This document shows positions 21,218 to 30,325 of a DNA stretch of 64,000 nucleotides, piece after piece. Where the stretch lies: the NCBI RefSeq assembly GCF_003668875.1, contig NZ_RAWM01000013.1, forward strand, positions 1-64,000. Reading direction: 5' to 3'. The DNA comes from Corallococcus interemptor (GTDB lineage: Bacteria; Myxococcota; Myxococcia; Myxococcales; Myxococcaceae). Numbering within the stretch: the stretch's first letter is position 1; each line of letters opens with the position of its first letter. Under the pieces are notes generated by a model, which searched no databases, had not been told where the DNA came from, and was given only the letters and a program-made list of their open reading frames with translations. The position numbers and the translations under genes are program-made.

Positions 21218-22246
21218 TCAGCTCCGGCGGCGGCGCGCCCGCGCCAGGCCCAAGAGCCCCAGCAGCGAGAACGCGGCCAGCGAACCACCGCTCGCGGAGC
21301 AGCCACCGTGGAAGTTCGCGTCGCCATCGTCCTCGTCCAGCGGCGCCGGCTTCACACCCGTGCTCGTGCCCGCGTCCACCACCGGGGCCGGGTCCACGGG
21401 CGTGCCCGCGTCCACCACGGGGTCCGGATCCACCGGGCTGCCCGCGTCCACCACCGGGTCCGGATCCTGCGGCGAGCCCGCGTCCACCGGCGTCCCCGCG
21501 TCCACCGGCGTGCCGGCGTCCACCACCGGCTCCGGATCCGGCTGCACCACCGGGAACACGTCCTCGCGCTTCGTCGCCTGGATCATCCCGTCGTGGTAGA
21601 CGACGCCCACCGGCTTGATGGTGTCCGCCCGGTACAGCCCCAGCTTCAGGTAGTTGTTCTGGCCGGAGAACATCGTCTTGGCGTAGGTCTTCTTCAGCAC
21701 CTGCGCGCCGTTGTGCCACAGCTCCACGTAGCCCACGGACGCGTCCGGGGACCACTTCACGTGGAAGACGAACTCCTGCCACGTGCCGCGCTTGAGCGCC
21801 GTGCTCCACACCGTGCCGCTGTCGTTCAGCGTCAGGCGGATGAGCTCGCCCTTCACGAAGAACTCAATCGGCGGCGACCCGCAGCACCCGTCGTGGTGCC
21901 ACTGCGTGAAGAGCTGCCACGCGTCCACGCTGGGGAAGTCGTTCGCGAACATCACCTTCCAGCGGTACCAGTACTCCGAACCCACCTTCTCGTTGCTCAG
22001 GTACACCAGCTCATTGCGGTTGCCGCTGGAGTTGATGGGGTCATCGCCCTGCTTCACCGTGGCCTTGAGGGCGTACTTGCCCTCCGACACCGGGCTCGTC
22101 ACCACCTGGAGCCGGTCCGAGCTCACCATTTGTTCCACGCTGTATTGGGAACGGTTTCCCGTCTCGAAATCGCCCCGCCAGACGATTTCCGCCGCAGCGA
22201 GGCTCGGGAGCAGACAGGCCGCGAGCCAGAGGTGCAGTGCTTTCAA
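21218..22246 (-). CDS. polysaccharide lyase with MYXO-CTERM-like tail
   Basis: 342 residues from TTG 22246. Signal peptide MKALHLWLAACLLPSLAAA, then a lyase domain with GDFETGNRSQYS, GNRNELVYLSN, SEYWYRWKVMF and FTQWHHDGCCGSPPIEF, as in heparin-lyase-I-like polysaccharide lyases. Such enzymes cut uronic-acid polysaccharides by beta-elimination. About residues 230-290 are a linker of repeated PVDAGT-like units. The end, with GGCSASGG, a Leu-rich helix and RARRRRS, matches the MYXO-CTERM sorting signal for surface display. TTG is preferred over ATG 22324 because AAGGA precedes it and it gives a clean signal peptide. Confidence 0.8.
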   Translation of the reverse strand: MKALHLWLAACLLPSLAAAEIVWRGDFETGNRSQYSVEQMVSSDRLQVVTSPVSEGKYALKATVKQGDDPINSSGNRNELVYLSNEKVGSEYWYRWKVMFANDFPSVDAWQLFTQWHHDGCCGSPPIEFFVKGELIRLTLNDSGTVWSTALKRGTWQEFVFHVKWSPDASVGYVELWHNGAQVLKKTYAKTMFSGQNNYLKLGLYRADTIKPVGVVYHDGMIQATKREDVFPVVQPDPEPVVDAGTPVDAGTPVDAGSPQDPDPVVDAGSPVDPDPVVDAGTPVDPAPVVDAGTSTGVKPAPLDEDDGDANFHGGCSASGGSLAAFSLLGLLGLARARRRRS

Positions 22247-22586
22247 TGCTGAATCCTTGGGAGGGGGGAGGGGAGGGGTTGATGCTTTGACGGCAAAGCT
22301 TTGACAAACACTACCCCAAACCATTCCCTCACTTCATTCCCCCGCCAAACCATTCCCAGACGCCTGACAACACAGCATGCGGGCAGGCAGGCCCTTCCCC
22401 GGATTGAGACATGTTTCACGTCGGGAGCCACGCCGCCCATACCCAGCGAGCGGACGGCGGAGCGATGTCCTGAACGCAACGCGTCATTGACAGGGGAGCA
22501 TGCAGGGGGCTGACGGGACGGGGGCGTGGTGTAAGGTCACGGGCCCTTCCGGCGCTCCCTTCCCGGGGCGCCCTTCAGTGTGCCCC
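22247..22586. other. 340-base intergenic region with paired motif
   Basis: Divergent region between the polysaccharide lyase and astA. GCTTTGAC occurs at 22274-22281 and 22288-22295, 14 bases apart, just upstream of the lyase start; this could be an operator. TTGACA occurs at 22487-22492 but without a good -10 element at usual spacing. No small gene is supported. Confidence 0.4.
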
Positions 22587-23612
22587 ATGCTCGTGCTGCG
22601 AGACGTCCAGAAAACCGACTTGCCCGGCCTGAAGCGTCTTGCCGCGGTGCTGAACACGGTCAACCTGCCGAACAACGAGGAGACGCTCGAGGCCATCATC
22701 GACAAGTCGGTGAAGAGCTTCGCCGGCAAGGTGAAGGACCCGTTCGAGCGCGAGTACCTCTTCGTGCTGGAGGACGTGCGCAACAACCTCATCATCGGCA
22801 CGTCGATGATCATCGCCCAGCACGGGACGTACGACGCGCCGCACATCTACTATGAGGTGAGCGAGCGCGAGCACTACTCCGCCTCGCTGGAGCGGCACCT
22901 GCGGCACAAGGTGCTGTCCATCGCGTACAACTACGAGGGCCCCACGGAGATTGGCGGCCTGGTGGTGGACCCGCCCTACCGCGCGACGCCGGACAAGCCC
23001 GGCAAGCAGCTGTCCTTCGTGCGCTTCCTCTTCATCGCCATGCACCGGCGGCTGTTCCGGCCGCGCGTGCTGGCGGAGCTGTTGCCGCCGCTGCTCCCGG
23101 ACGGCCGCAGCCTGCTCTGGGAGGCGTGCGGCAAGAAGTTCACCGGCCTCACCTACCTGGAAGCGGACCGGCTGAGCCGCCAGAACAAGGAGTTCATCAA
23201 GGAGCTGTTCCCCGCGTCGGACATCTACGCGTCCCTCTTCCCGGACCGCGTGCAGAAGGTGCTGGGAGAGGTGGGCCCGGCCACGCGCGGCGTGCAGCGG
23301 ATGCTGGAGCGGGTGGGCTTCCGGTACGTGGAGCGCATCGACCCGTTCGACGGCGGCCCGCACTTCGAGGCGGACACGGCGGACATCTCCCTGGTGCGCC
23401 GCTACCGCACGATGAAGCTGGCGGAGGAGGACTTCGAGCTGGAGGGCGACGATGTGCTGGTCGCCGCCGAGCGCGAATCCGGCCGCAACCGCTTCCGCTC
23501 CGTGCGCTGCACGGCCCGGCTGGACAACACCGTCATCCACCTGCCCGCCCGCGCGAAGGAAATCCTGGAAGTGAAGCCCGGCGCGAAGCTGTCCGTCATT
23601 CCGTTCGAGTAG
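22587..23612 (+). CDS. astA: arginine N-succinyltransferase
   Basis: 341 residues, close to the family length of about 344. Transfers succinyl from succinyl-CoA to arginine, first step of the AST arginine degradation pathway. Family marks are LAAVLNTVNLPNNEETLEAI, a GNAT-like acetyl-CoA fold, EIGGLVVDPPYRATP and LLWEACGKKFTGLTYLEAD. No astB, astC, astD or astE lies next to it. ATG 22587 starts the conserved N-terminus. Its end overlaps the convergent transglutaminase-like gene by 17 bases. Confidence 0.9.
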   Translation: MLVLRDVQKTDLPGLKRLAAVLNTVNLPNNEETLEAIIDKSVKSFAGKVKDPFEREYLFVLEDVRNNLIIGTSMIIAQHGTYDAPHIYYEVSEREHYSASLERHLRHKVLSIAYNYEGPTEIGGLVVDPPYRATPDKPGKQLSFVRFLFIAMHRRLFRPRVLAELLPPLLPDGRSLLWEACGKKFTGLTYLEADRLSRQNKEFIKELFPASDIYASLFPDRVQKVLGEVGPATRGVQRMLERVGFRYVERIDPFDGGPHFEADTADISLVRRYRTMKLAEEDFELEGDDVLVAAERESGRNRFRSVRCTARLDNTVIHLPARAKEILEVKPGAKLSVIPFE

Positions 23613-24639
23613 CGCGCACCACCCGGTAGTCCCCGCGCAGGAGCGCCAGCCAGCGCTCCCCTGCCTCCAGCGCGGGGCCCTCCGGCGGCGCCAGCGCCAG
23701 CGCCAGGTGCGTGTCCGGGCGCACGGGGTCCAGGGACGTGGGGTCCAACTCCAGCGTCCCGCCGCCCTTCAGCGCCACCCGCACCCAGGCGTGCGGCCGG
23801 GCCGGTCCGCCGTCCACCACCAGCAGCCCGTGCACCAGCCCCACCCGCTGGCCCCGCGCGCGAGCCAGGGACGCGTAGCGCAGGGCGTGCGCCAGGCAGC
23901 CTCCGGCCTCGCCCTCCCCTCCCGGGCGCCAGTCCGCCGCCGTGGGCCCCTTGTCCGGGAAGGCCGCGTGCACCTTCGCGGACAGGGCCCGCGCCGCCGC
24001 GGGCGTCCACTCCGTCATCTCCGGCAGGCGCGGGGGGACGGTGAAGGACGGCCCGTCTCCTCGCGGCGCGAGCGCCAGCGCGCCTCCGGTGCCCCCCTCC
24101 ACGGGGACTCCGTCCGCGAAGAGCTCCGGCGGGGCGCGCAGCCGCTCCCCGGGGGCCGCCCGGGTGAAGCGGGAGTCGCCCACCTCCAGCGCCTGGAGCT
24201 GCCCCCGGTCGTCGTAGCGGGCGCGGAAGCGGGCACCCAGCATCGTGCCCTCGGCGCTGGTGGGGCCCCTCGCCGTGACGCAGTGGGGGCCCTCCTGGCC
24301 GGACAGCTCCTCGCGGCCCTTCACGCAGCCCTCGGGAGGGGGGCCCCGCCACAGCCACAGCGCCTGGGGCACCGCGTCCCCGGCCGTCACGCGCCCTGTG
24401 GCGTCCACGGGGAGCGTCACCTCGCGCACGCGCTCGCCCGCGTGGCCGTCTCGCACGTGCAGGTGCCGGCTGGTGTACGTGAACCGCCCCGCGTCCAGGG
24501 ACAGCCCCACCGTCCCCACCGGCACGCCCCGCCACGCGAAGACGAACCGGACCGAGCTTCCGCTCCGGGCGGCCTCGGCGCCCGTGCTCGCGGGGATTCC
24601 CGGGAGCGCCAGCATGGCGATGGCGAAGAGGGCCTTCAT
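23596..24639 (-). CDS. transglutaminase-like exported protein
   Basis: 347 residues. Signal-like N-terminus MKALFAIAMLALPGIPASTG. The N-terminal half is beta-rich (FVFAWRGVPVGTVGLSLDAG). The C-terminal third contains the Cys-His-Asp order of transglutaminase-like peptidases: Cys in EAGGCLAHALRYASLARA, His in ARPHAWVRVAL and Asp in GTLELDPT. Such domains act as cysteine proteases or cross-linkers; substrate unknown. It is divergent from the chemoreceptor-SBP gene, 65 bases apart. Confidence 0.75.
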   Translation of the reverse strand: MKALFAIAMLALPGIPASTGAEAARSGSSVRFVFAWRGVPVGTVGLSLDAGRFTYTSRHLHVRDGHAGERVREVTLPVDATGRVTAGDAVPQALWLWRGPPPEGCVKGREELSGQEGPHCVTARGPTSAEGTMLGARFRARYDDRGQLQALEVGDSRFTRAAPGERLRAPPELFADGVPVEGGTGGALALAPRGDGPSFTVPPRLPEMTEWTPAAARALSAKVHAAFPDKGPTAADWRPGGEGEAGGCLAHALRYASLARARGQRVGLVHGLLVVDGGPARPHAWVRVALKGGGTLELDPTSLDPVRPDTHLALALAPPEGPALEAGERWLALLRGDYRVVRATRTE

Positions 24640-24704
24640 GTCCCGTGAAGCATGCGTCGAAATCAGGACCGGCGCGAGAAGGCGGGTTAGCGTCACCCCC
24701 GTCC

Positions 24705-27700
24705 ATGGGCGCCAAACGGTACCTCTTCTCGTTCGGGCTGGTGGCGGCGCTCGTCTCCGCACTCATCCTGGGCTTCGTGCTGTGGTGGGTGACGGGCAAG
24801 CCGGATGACACGGCCGGGTGGGCGGTGCTGCTGCTCGGCGTGCCGTTCCTGTGGCTCATCGGCAGCTACCTGTCGTGGTTCCGCTTCGCGTCCATGCGGC
24901 GGCGAGAGCGGCGCGACCTGATGTCCCGGCTGGCGGAGGGCGACCTCACCACCCCCATCCACACGGGCTTCGAGGGCCAGGAGGACCTGCGCCGCCTCAT
25001 CCTGTCCCTGCGCCGCGCGCTGTCCCAGGTGCAGCGCGTGACGAGCAACCTGCACCGCACCGGCAACGGCGTGAGCGAGCAGGCCCGCATGCTGCTGGAG
25101 GCCGCGCGCCGTCAGGGCGGCGCCGTGGAGCGCACGCTCTCCGCCGTGGGCGGCAACGGCAGCAGCCTCCAGGTGGCCATCAAGCGCGTGCAGCACATTG
25201 AAACCTTCGCGCACGAGACGACGGGCGCCCTGCTGGAGATGACCGAGCGGCTGCATCAGGTGGTGGACGGCCTGGAGACGGTCAACGACTTCAGCCAGCG
25301 CACCAGCGGCCTCACCCAGGCGATGACGGAGCGGCTGACCCACATCGCCGCGTCGGGTGACGAGCTGGGCCGCTTCGCCTCGGAGGCGGAGGACTTCGTC
25401 GCGCTGGTGGAGGGCGGCATCTACGCCGTGCGCCGCCGCGCCATGGAGACCAACAGCATGGCCGTGGCCGTCACCGCCACCGCCCAGCGCGGCGAGTCGC
25501 TGGTGGGCGACAGCGTGCAGGGCATGTACCGGGTGGAGGAGACGGTGCGCAAGGCGGCCGAGCTGATGGAGATGCTCGGCACGCGGTCGCTGGAGATTGG
25601 CCGCATCGTGGACGTCATCCAGGAGATCGCCGACCAGACGAACCTCCTGGCCCTCAACGCCGCCATCATCGCCGCGCAGGCGGGCGAGCACGGCCGCCCC
25701 TTCGGCGTGGTGGCCAACGAAATCCGCAGCCTCGCCGAGCGCACCACGCGCTCCACGCGCGAGATTGGCACCATGGTGACGGGCATCCGCGACGCGGTGG
25801 AGACCGCCGTGGCGCTGGTGCAGGAGGGCCGCGAGCAGGCCACCGCGGGTGTGGCCCTGGGCGACCGCGCCTCCGAGGCCCTGGCCGAAATCCGCACCAT
25901 CACCCAGCGCACCTTCGCCGCCGTGGAGGCCACGGTGATGGAGACGCAGCAGCTGGAGGCGCAGGGCGCCACGGTCGTGGAGGCCAGCAAGCGCGTGGCC
26001 CAGCGCGTGGAGGACATCACGCGCATGGCCATCGAGCAGTCCGGCAACGCGCGGGACCTGGTGCGCCAGATTCAAGAGATGTCGCGCGTGGGCCAGAGCG
26101 CCGGCCAGAAGGCGGAGGCCCAGGCGCGCACCGGCCGCGACCTGTCCGAGGCGGTGATGCGCCTGAGCGCGGCCATCGAGGAGCTGCGCTCCGCGCACCA
26201 GGTGCTCACCCGGGGCGACGCGTCCATCCGCGAGGAGATCGCGCAGGTGCGCGAGGACGCGCGCCGGGTCATCCGCATTGGCGATGGGCTGGACCGCACG
26301 GTGGACCAGCTGGGCCACGAGACGGCCAGCCTGGAGGCGGAGGTGTTCCGCTTCCAGCTGCCCCGCGCCCGCGTGGGCGGCACGCTGCGGGTGGGGCTGC
26401 ATCAGGGGGGATCGCTGCGCGCGCGCCAGACGGTGGATCCGCTCTTCAGCGTGGAGAACCAGATGGCGGAGCTGACGGCGTGCCTCTTCTCCTGCCTGGT
26501 GCGGCTGGAGGACGGCATGCTGGTGCCCGACCTGGCCGAGCGCTGGGACGCGGACCCGTCCGCGCGCCGCTACCGCTTCTACCTGCGCCGGGGCGTCACC
26601 TTCCACGACGGCGCCCTGCTCACCGCGCAGGACGTGAAGCGCCACCTGGAGCGGCTGATGGACCCGGCGCTGCGCTCGCCGGACCGCAGCCTGTTGGAGG
26701 ACGTGGAGGGCGCGCGCGAGTACTCCAGCGGCATGGCGCGCGAGGTGACGGGCATCGAGGCGCTGGACGAGGGCACACTGGAAATCCGCCTGCGCGAGCC
26801 CAAGGTGTTCTTCCTCCAGCTGATGGCGCTGACCGCCACGGCGGTGGCGAAGGTGGACCCGGCGGGGAAGCTGGTGGGCACGGGGCCCTTCCGCGTCGTG
26901 GGCATGCAGCCGGACCGGATGGTGCTGGAGCGCAACGCCACCTACTGGCGCGGCGGACTGCCCCTTTTGGACCGGCTGGAGTTCGTCCTCTCGGACACGC
27001 GCAACCAGGCGATGCGGCAGCTGCTGGACGGACAGTTGGACCTCGTGTCGTTCCTGCACGTGGAGCACACGCAGGCCAACGGCCTGGACGCGCACCAGGT
27101 GGTCACCAGCACCACGCCCTCCACGGCGTTCCTGGGCTTCAACCTGAACGAGGCCCCCTACAACGACGTGCGCGTGCGGCGCGCGCTGCGCGCGGGCATG
27201 GACCTGCAGGGCGTGGTGGAGCAGTTCCACCCGGGCGCGCGGGTGGCCCGCACCTTCACGCCTCCGGAGCTGCTGGACGGGGCCCAGGAGCTGGGGCCCG
27301 CGCCGGTGCCGGACCTGACGCTGGCGGAGCGGCTGTTGCGCGAGGCGGGCGTGCGGCGGTTGCAGCTCACCCTGCACCACCCGGTGGGCCGCGACACATC
27401 CGCCGAGGACGCGGTGCTCTTCCGGCCGCTGATTCAAGCGGGACTCCTGGAGCTGCGCCACGAACAGATGCCCGCCGAGGAGTACCTGCCGCGCCTGCGC
27501 GAGGGGAAGGTCCCGGCCTTCCGCACGCTGTGGCTGGCGGACTTCCCGGACCCGGACGCGTTCCTGCACTTCCTGCTCAACTCCAGCGCGCAGACGGTGT
27601 ACCCGCTGGGCTACAGGAACGCGGAGCTGGACCGGCTCACCGCCGAGGCGCGCGTGTCCATTGATCCGGAGCTGCGCTCGCAGCTGTACAAGCGCGCGGA

Positions 27701-27854
27701 GCTGCTGGCGCGCGAGGACTGCCCGCTCATCCCGCTGTACCACGACCGCACGCACGCGGTGGCGGTGGCCTCCGTGCAGAACCTGCGGCTGCATCAGACG
27801 CCGCCGCAGGTGCGCTTCGAGGACCTCTGGGTGGACCCCGCCGTGGGCGGCTGA
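24705..27854 (+). CDS. chemoreceptor fused to a family 5 solute-binding domain
   Basis: 1049 residues. Two N-terminal transmembrane helices (about 5-28 and 40-60) are joined by a very short loop, so no periplasmic sensor is present. A HAMP-like segment follows, then a long methyl-accepting coiled coil with its tip around 306-345 (QTNLLALNAAIIAAQAGEHG, with Ile in place of the usual Glu). From about residue 557 a complete SBP family 5 (peptide/nickel-binding) domain begins at GGTLRVGLHQGG and continues to the end with YRFYLRRGVTFHDGALLTA and LGFNLNEAPYNDVRVRRAL. Topology puts this domain in the cytoplasm. Start is ATG 24705; GTG 24645 is an alternative. Confidence 0.85.
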   Translation: MGAKRYLFSFGLVAALVSALILGFVLWWVTGKPDDTAGWAVLLLGVPFLWLIGSYLSWFRFASMRRRERRDLMSRLAEGDLTTPIHTGFEGQEDLRRLILSLRRALSQVQRVTSNLHRTGNGVSEQARMLLEAARRQGGAVERTLSAVGGNGSSLQVAIKRVQHIETFAHETTGALLEMTERLHQVVDGLETVNDFSQRTSGLTQAMTERLTHIAASGDELGRFASEAEDFVALVEGGIYAVRRRAMETNSMAVAVTATAQRGESLVGDSVQGMYRVEETVRKAAELMEMLGTRSLEIGRIVDVIQEIADQTNLLALNAAIIAAQAGEHGRPFGVVANEIRSLAERTTRSTREIGTMVTGIRDAVETAVALVQEGREQATAGVALGDRASEALAEIRTITQRTFAAVEATVMETQQLEAQGATVVEASKRVAQRVEDITRMAIEQSGNARDLVRQIQEMSRVGQSAGQKAEAQARTGRDLSEAVMRLSAAIEELRSAHQVLTRGDASIREEIAQVREDARRVIRIGDGLDRTVDQLGHETASLEAEVFRFQLPRARVGGTLRVGLHQGGSLRARQTVDPLFSVENQMAELTACLFSCLVRLEDGMLVPDLAERWDADPSARRYRFYLRRGVTFHDGALLTAQDVKRHLERLMDPALRSPDRSLLEDVEGAREYSSGMAREVTGIEALDEGTLEIRLREPKVFFLQLMALTATAVAKVDPAGKLVGTGPFRVVGMQPDRMVLERNATYWRGGLPLLDRLEFVLSDTRNQAMRQLLDGQLDLVSFLHVEHTQANGLDAHQVVTSTTPSTAFLGFNLNEAPYNDVRVRRALRAGMDLQGVVEQFHPGARVARTFTPPELLDGAQELGPAPVPDLTLAERLLREAGVRRLQLTLHHPVGRDTSAEDAVLFRPLIQAGLLELRHEQMPAEEYLPRLREGKVPAFRTLWLADFPDPDAFLHFLLNSSAQTVYPLGYRNAELDRLTAEARVSIDPELRSQLYKRAELLAREDCPLIPLYHDRTHAVAVASVQNLRLHQTPPQVRFEDLWVDPAVGG

Positions 27855-27999
27855 GCGGATCAGCCGCGCCGCCATCTTCGCAATCGACTTCACCCACTCC
27901 ATCTCCGCCACCCTCCCCGCCCAAGCCTCGCCATCCAACCAGGGGGGGCTGACATGGACGCGAAGCACCCGCGTCCTCGCCCTCCGAAGGCGAAGCGCC

Positions 28000-28028
28000 A
28001 AAACCTGTCCGACTGTCGGACAGGTTTT
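28000..28028. terminator. perfect 13-bp palindrome, terminator and dispersed repeat
   Basis: AAAACCTGTCCGA (28000-28012) and TCGGACAGGTTTT (28016-28028) form a perfect stem with a CTG loop and T-runs on both strands. It lies between the chemoreceptor-SBP gene and a convergent lipoprotein gene, so it can act as a bidirectional terminator. Related 25-base cores occur at 63729-63753 and 63851-63875. Confidence 0.7.
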
Positions 28029-28080
28029 CAGAGACCGGGTCCGGCGGGCGCCGTTTGTCCGTGCGCCGTGGGCAGCTGAC

Positions 28081-30234
28081 CTACGGCACGGCGCGGCGTG
28101 TGCCCGCGGGACTGGCGTTGCGCTGGGGCCAGCCGCGGACTTCGGCGCGCTCGCCGACGGGATAGGCCTCCAGCCTCCAGACGCCATCGCGGCGCAGCGC
28201 CACATGCAGCAGGTCGCCCGCGAACAGCGCGCCCGCGACCTCCACGCGGCCCGGCAGGGCGCACTGGTTGAGCTTGTTGCCGTAGGCAATCCACTCGAGC
28301 CACGCCTGGCGCTGACCATTCGGCAGCGCCGCGTCCGCGAGCACGCCCACCGTGTTCCGAGACAGCAGCGCGGCTTCATGGAAGGCGCCGGGGAGCAGCG
28401 GCGAGGGCAGCACGTCCACGTCCGAGAGGGACTTGCCGTCATCCGTGCTGAAGGAGCGCAGCACGGTGCGCAGCTCCGCGTCGACGCACGGGCTGCCGTC
28501 CGTGCGGTCACAAGCGAGCGCGAACGCATGACCGACCCTGCCACTGGGAGTCATCAGCACGGGCTCGGCCAACGGTGACAGCGTGCGCGTGCCCGCGTCC
28601 CAATCCAGCGCGCCAAGCACGCCTCCATCCGTGTCCACGGCGGCCCGCGTACCCACGAGCAACCGTCCCGACGCGAGCGCCAGTGACGGCGCACCACCTG
28701 GGACACCCTCCCCACGCTGTTCGAGGATCAGCGATGCGATGCCTCCGTCCTCGAGGGCATCGCCGAAGAGAGTCCCGCCGTCCATGACCGGCTCGGGCAG
28801 CGCCCAGCTTGTGAAGGCCAGCCGTCCATCCCATGGCGTGTAGAGGTACGCGCCTCGCGTGTCGTCCACTGCGAGCCTCGCCGCTCCACCGCCGTCCTCC
28901 TCCGGCCCCGTCGCCAGCGGCACGCCATCGACCGCGCTCAGCATGATCAGCCGGGAGCGCAGCGGCTCCGCGCTCCGCGAGACGTACGTCAGCACGTTTC
29001 CTTCCTGCGTGAGCGCCACCCTGCCCGCTCCCGTGCCGGGCACGCCCTCCGGCGTCCCTCCATCGGCGAACGCCAGCGACGTGCGCCAGCGCAGCTCGCC
29101 CGCGCCTCGAGGCGCGTACGCCTCCAGCGCTTCCGGTGCCAGCACCACCACGCCCGCGTCCGACGCCGCGAGCAACGTCCTCACGCCCCCGTCCGCATAG
29201 GGCGACTCGTAGCGCAGCAGTCCGCTCTCCGTGTACGCGGCGAGCCAGCAGCCCGCGTCCTCACCGCACACCGACGCGTAGACCGTCCCGTCGTCCACCA
29301 ACAGCACCGGGCCTCCGTCCTCCGCGACGGGCGCGCCTCCCAGCTCCGCGCTGAAGACGGACTCCAAATCCCCCGCGTCCGGACGCATGCACTCACCCGC
29401 GCTGCACTTGCCTTCGTCCTGGCAGGGCGTGGCCGGTGCGCAGACGAAGCCGTCCGGCGGCGTCACCGACCGGCACGTGCCGCTGAAGCAGACCTGCGCC
29501 GCCTTGCAGCTCACCGCGCCGCACGGGCTGAAGTCCGCCACGTCCACCTGCTTGCAGCCTTCGTTGCGGTCGCACACGCCCACCTTGCAGGGGTTGCCCG
29601 GCACCGGGCACGCGACGTTCGCCGTCACGCAGCCCTGCGTCGGCGAACAGCTGTCCACCGTGCACGGGTTGTCGTCATCGCACGTGCGCGGCTGCCCCAC
29701 GCAGACGCCCGCCTGGCAGCGGCCGTTCTCCTGACAGCGGCTGCCGGGGATGCACGACGCGCCATCCTCCAGCGGTGACTCGATGCACTGGCCGGAGTCC
29801 AGGTCGAAGCGCGACTCGCGGCACTCGCCCTGCGGCACGCACGCCAGCGGGCGCACGCCCACGCCGGTGAGCCTCACCTTCGCCGTGGTGCGCCCGGCCG
29901 TGAGCACCAGCTCACCATCCACCGGCGCGTTGCCCGCGGAGAACAGGATGTCCACCGTGCCCGTGCCGCTGCCGCTCACGACAATCTGGGACACGACGAC
30001 GAAGAAGGGCGCGTCCGTCACCGCCTCCACCGTGACGCCCGCGCGGCCCGTGGCCACCAGCGTCAGCGAGCGGCGCACCTGCGTGCCTTCCAGCACCCGG
30101 CCGAAGTCCACGACCTCGGCCTGGGGCCGGAAGCTGGCGCTCGCACCGCCCAGGTTGGGGTCGTCGCCACAGCGGCACCCTCCCACCAGGACGAGCACCA
30201 GGAGCAACCACCAGCGAGCACGGGCGCGGAACAT
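28081..30234 (-). CDS. large Cys-rich lipoprotein with beta-propeller-like C-terminus
   Basis: 717 residues. Leader WWLLLVLVLVGGC ends in a lipobox. The next ~120 residues are beta-rich (VDFGRVLEGTQVRRSLTLVA), like an Ig/ASH-type domain. Residues about 130-300 hold many paired Cys (CDDDNPCTVDSCSPTQGC, CKVGVCDRNEGCKQ), a module frequent in myxobacterial surface proteins. The C-terminal ~400 residues repeat strand-turn units with DGG and DAG turns, like a PQQ/WD-type propeller. It is probably a surface or secreted binding protein; the ligand is unknown. ATG 30234 is chosen because the leader starts there. Confidence 0.7.
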   Translation of the reverse strand: MFRARARWWLLLVLVLVGGCRCGDDPNLGGASASFRPQAEVVDFGRVLEGTQVRRSLTLVATGRAGVTVEAVTDAPFFVVVSQIVVSGSGTGTVDILFSAGNAPVDGELVLTAGRTTAKVRLTGVGVRPLACVPQGECRESRFDLDSGQCIESPLEDGASCIPGSRCQENGRCQAGVCVGQPRTCDDDNPCTVDSCSPTQGCVTANVACPVPGNPCKVGVCDRNEGCKQVDVADFSPCGAVSCKAAQVCFSGTCRSVTPPDGFVCAPATPCQDEGKCSAGECMRPDAGDLESVFSAELGGAPVAEDGGPVLLVDDGTVYASVCGEDAGCWLAAYTESGLLRYESPYADGGVRTLLAASDAGVVVLAPEALEAYAPRGAGELRWRTSLAFADGGTPEGVPGTGAGRVALTQEGNVLTYVSRSAEPLRSRLIMLSAVDGVPLATGPEEDGGGAARLAVDDTRGAYLYTPWDGRLAFTSWALPEPVMDGGTLFGDALEDGGIASLILEQRGEGVPGGAPSLALASGRLLVGTRAAVDTDGGVLGALDWDAGTRTLSPLAEPVLMTPSGRVGHAFALACDRTDGSPCVDAELRTVLRSFSTDDGKSLSDVDVLPSPLLPGAFHEAALLSRNTVGVLADAALPNGQRQAWLEWIAYGNKLNQCALPGRVEVAGALFAGDLLHVALRRDGVWRLEAYPVGERAEVRGWPQRNASPAGTRRAVP

Positions 30235-30325
30235 GCCCCGACTCAACCGCGCCACCCCGGGCCCGCGCAACGTGCGCCCACCCTGGCGGGTCGTCCCCGC
30301 ACATTTTCCTGCCCGGCCGGGCCCG

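Noticed and set aside
21370-21550. CRISPR-like array in the polysaccharide lyase
   Set aside because: The repeats are in-frame PVDAGT-like codons of a linker, with no unique spacers.
27855-27999. Peptide-like frame before the palindrome (minus strand, MEWVKSIAKMAARL)
   Set aside because: Could be a repeat remnant, but there is no start, no ribosome site and no second copy in the window.
24693-28544. Long minus-strand open frame opposite the chemoreceptor-SBP gene
   Set aside because: No recognised domain and biased composition; the plus strand encodes clear MCP and SBP motifs.
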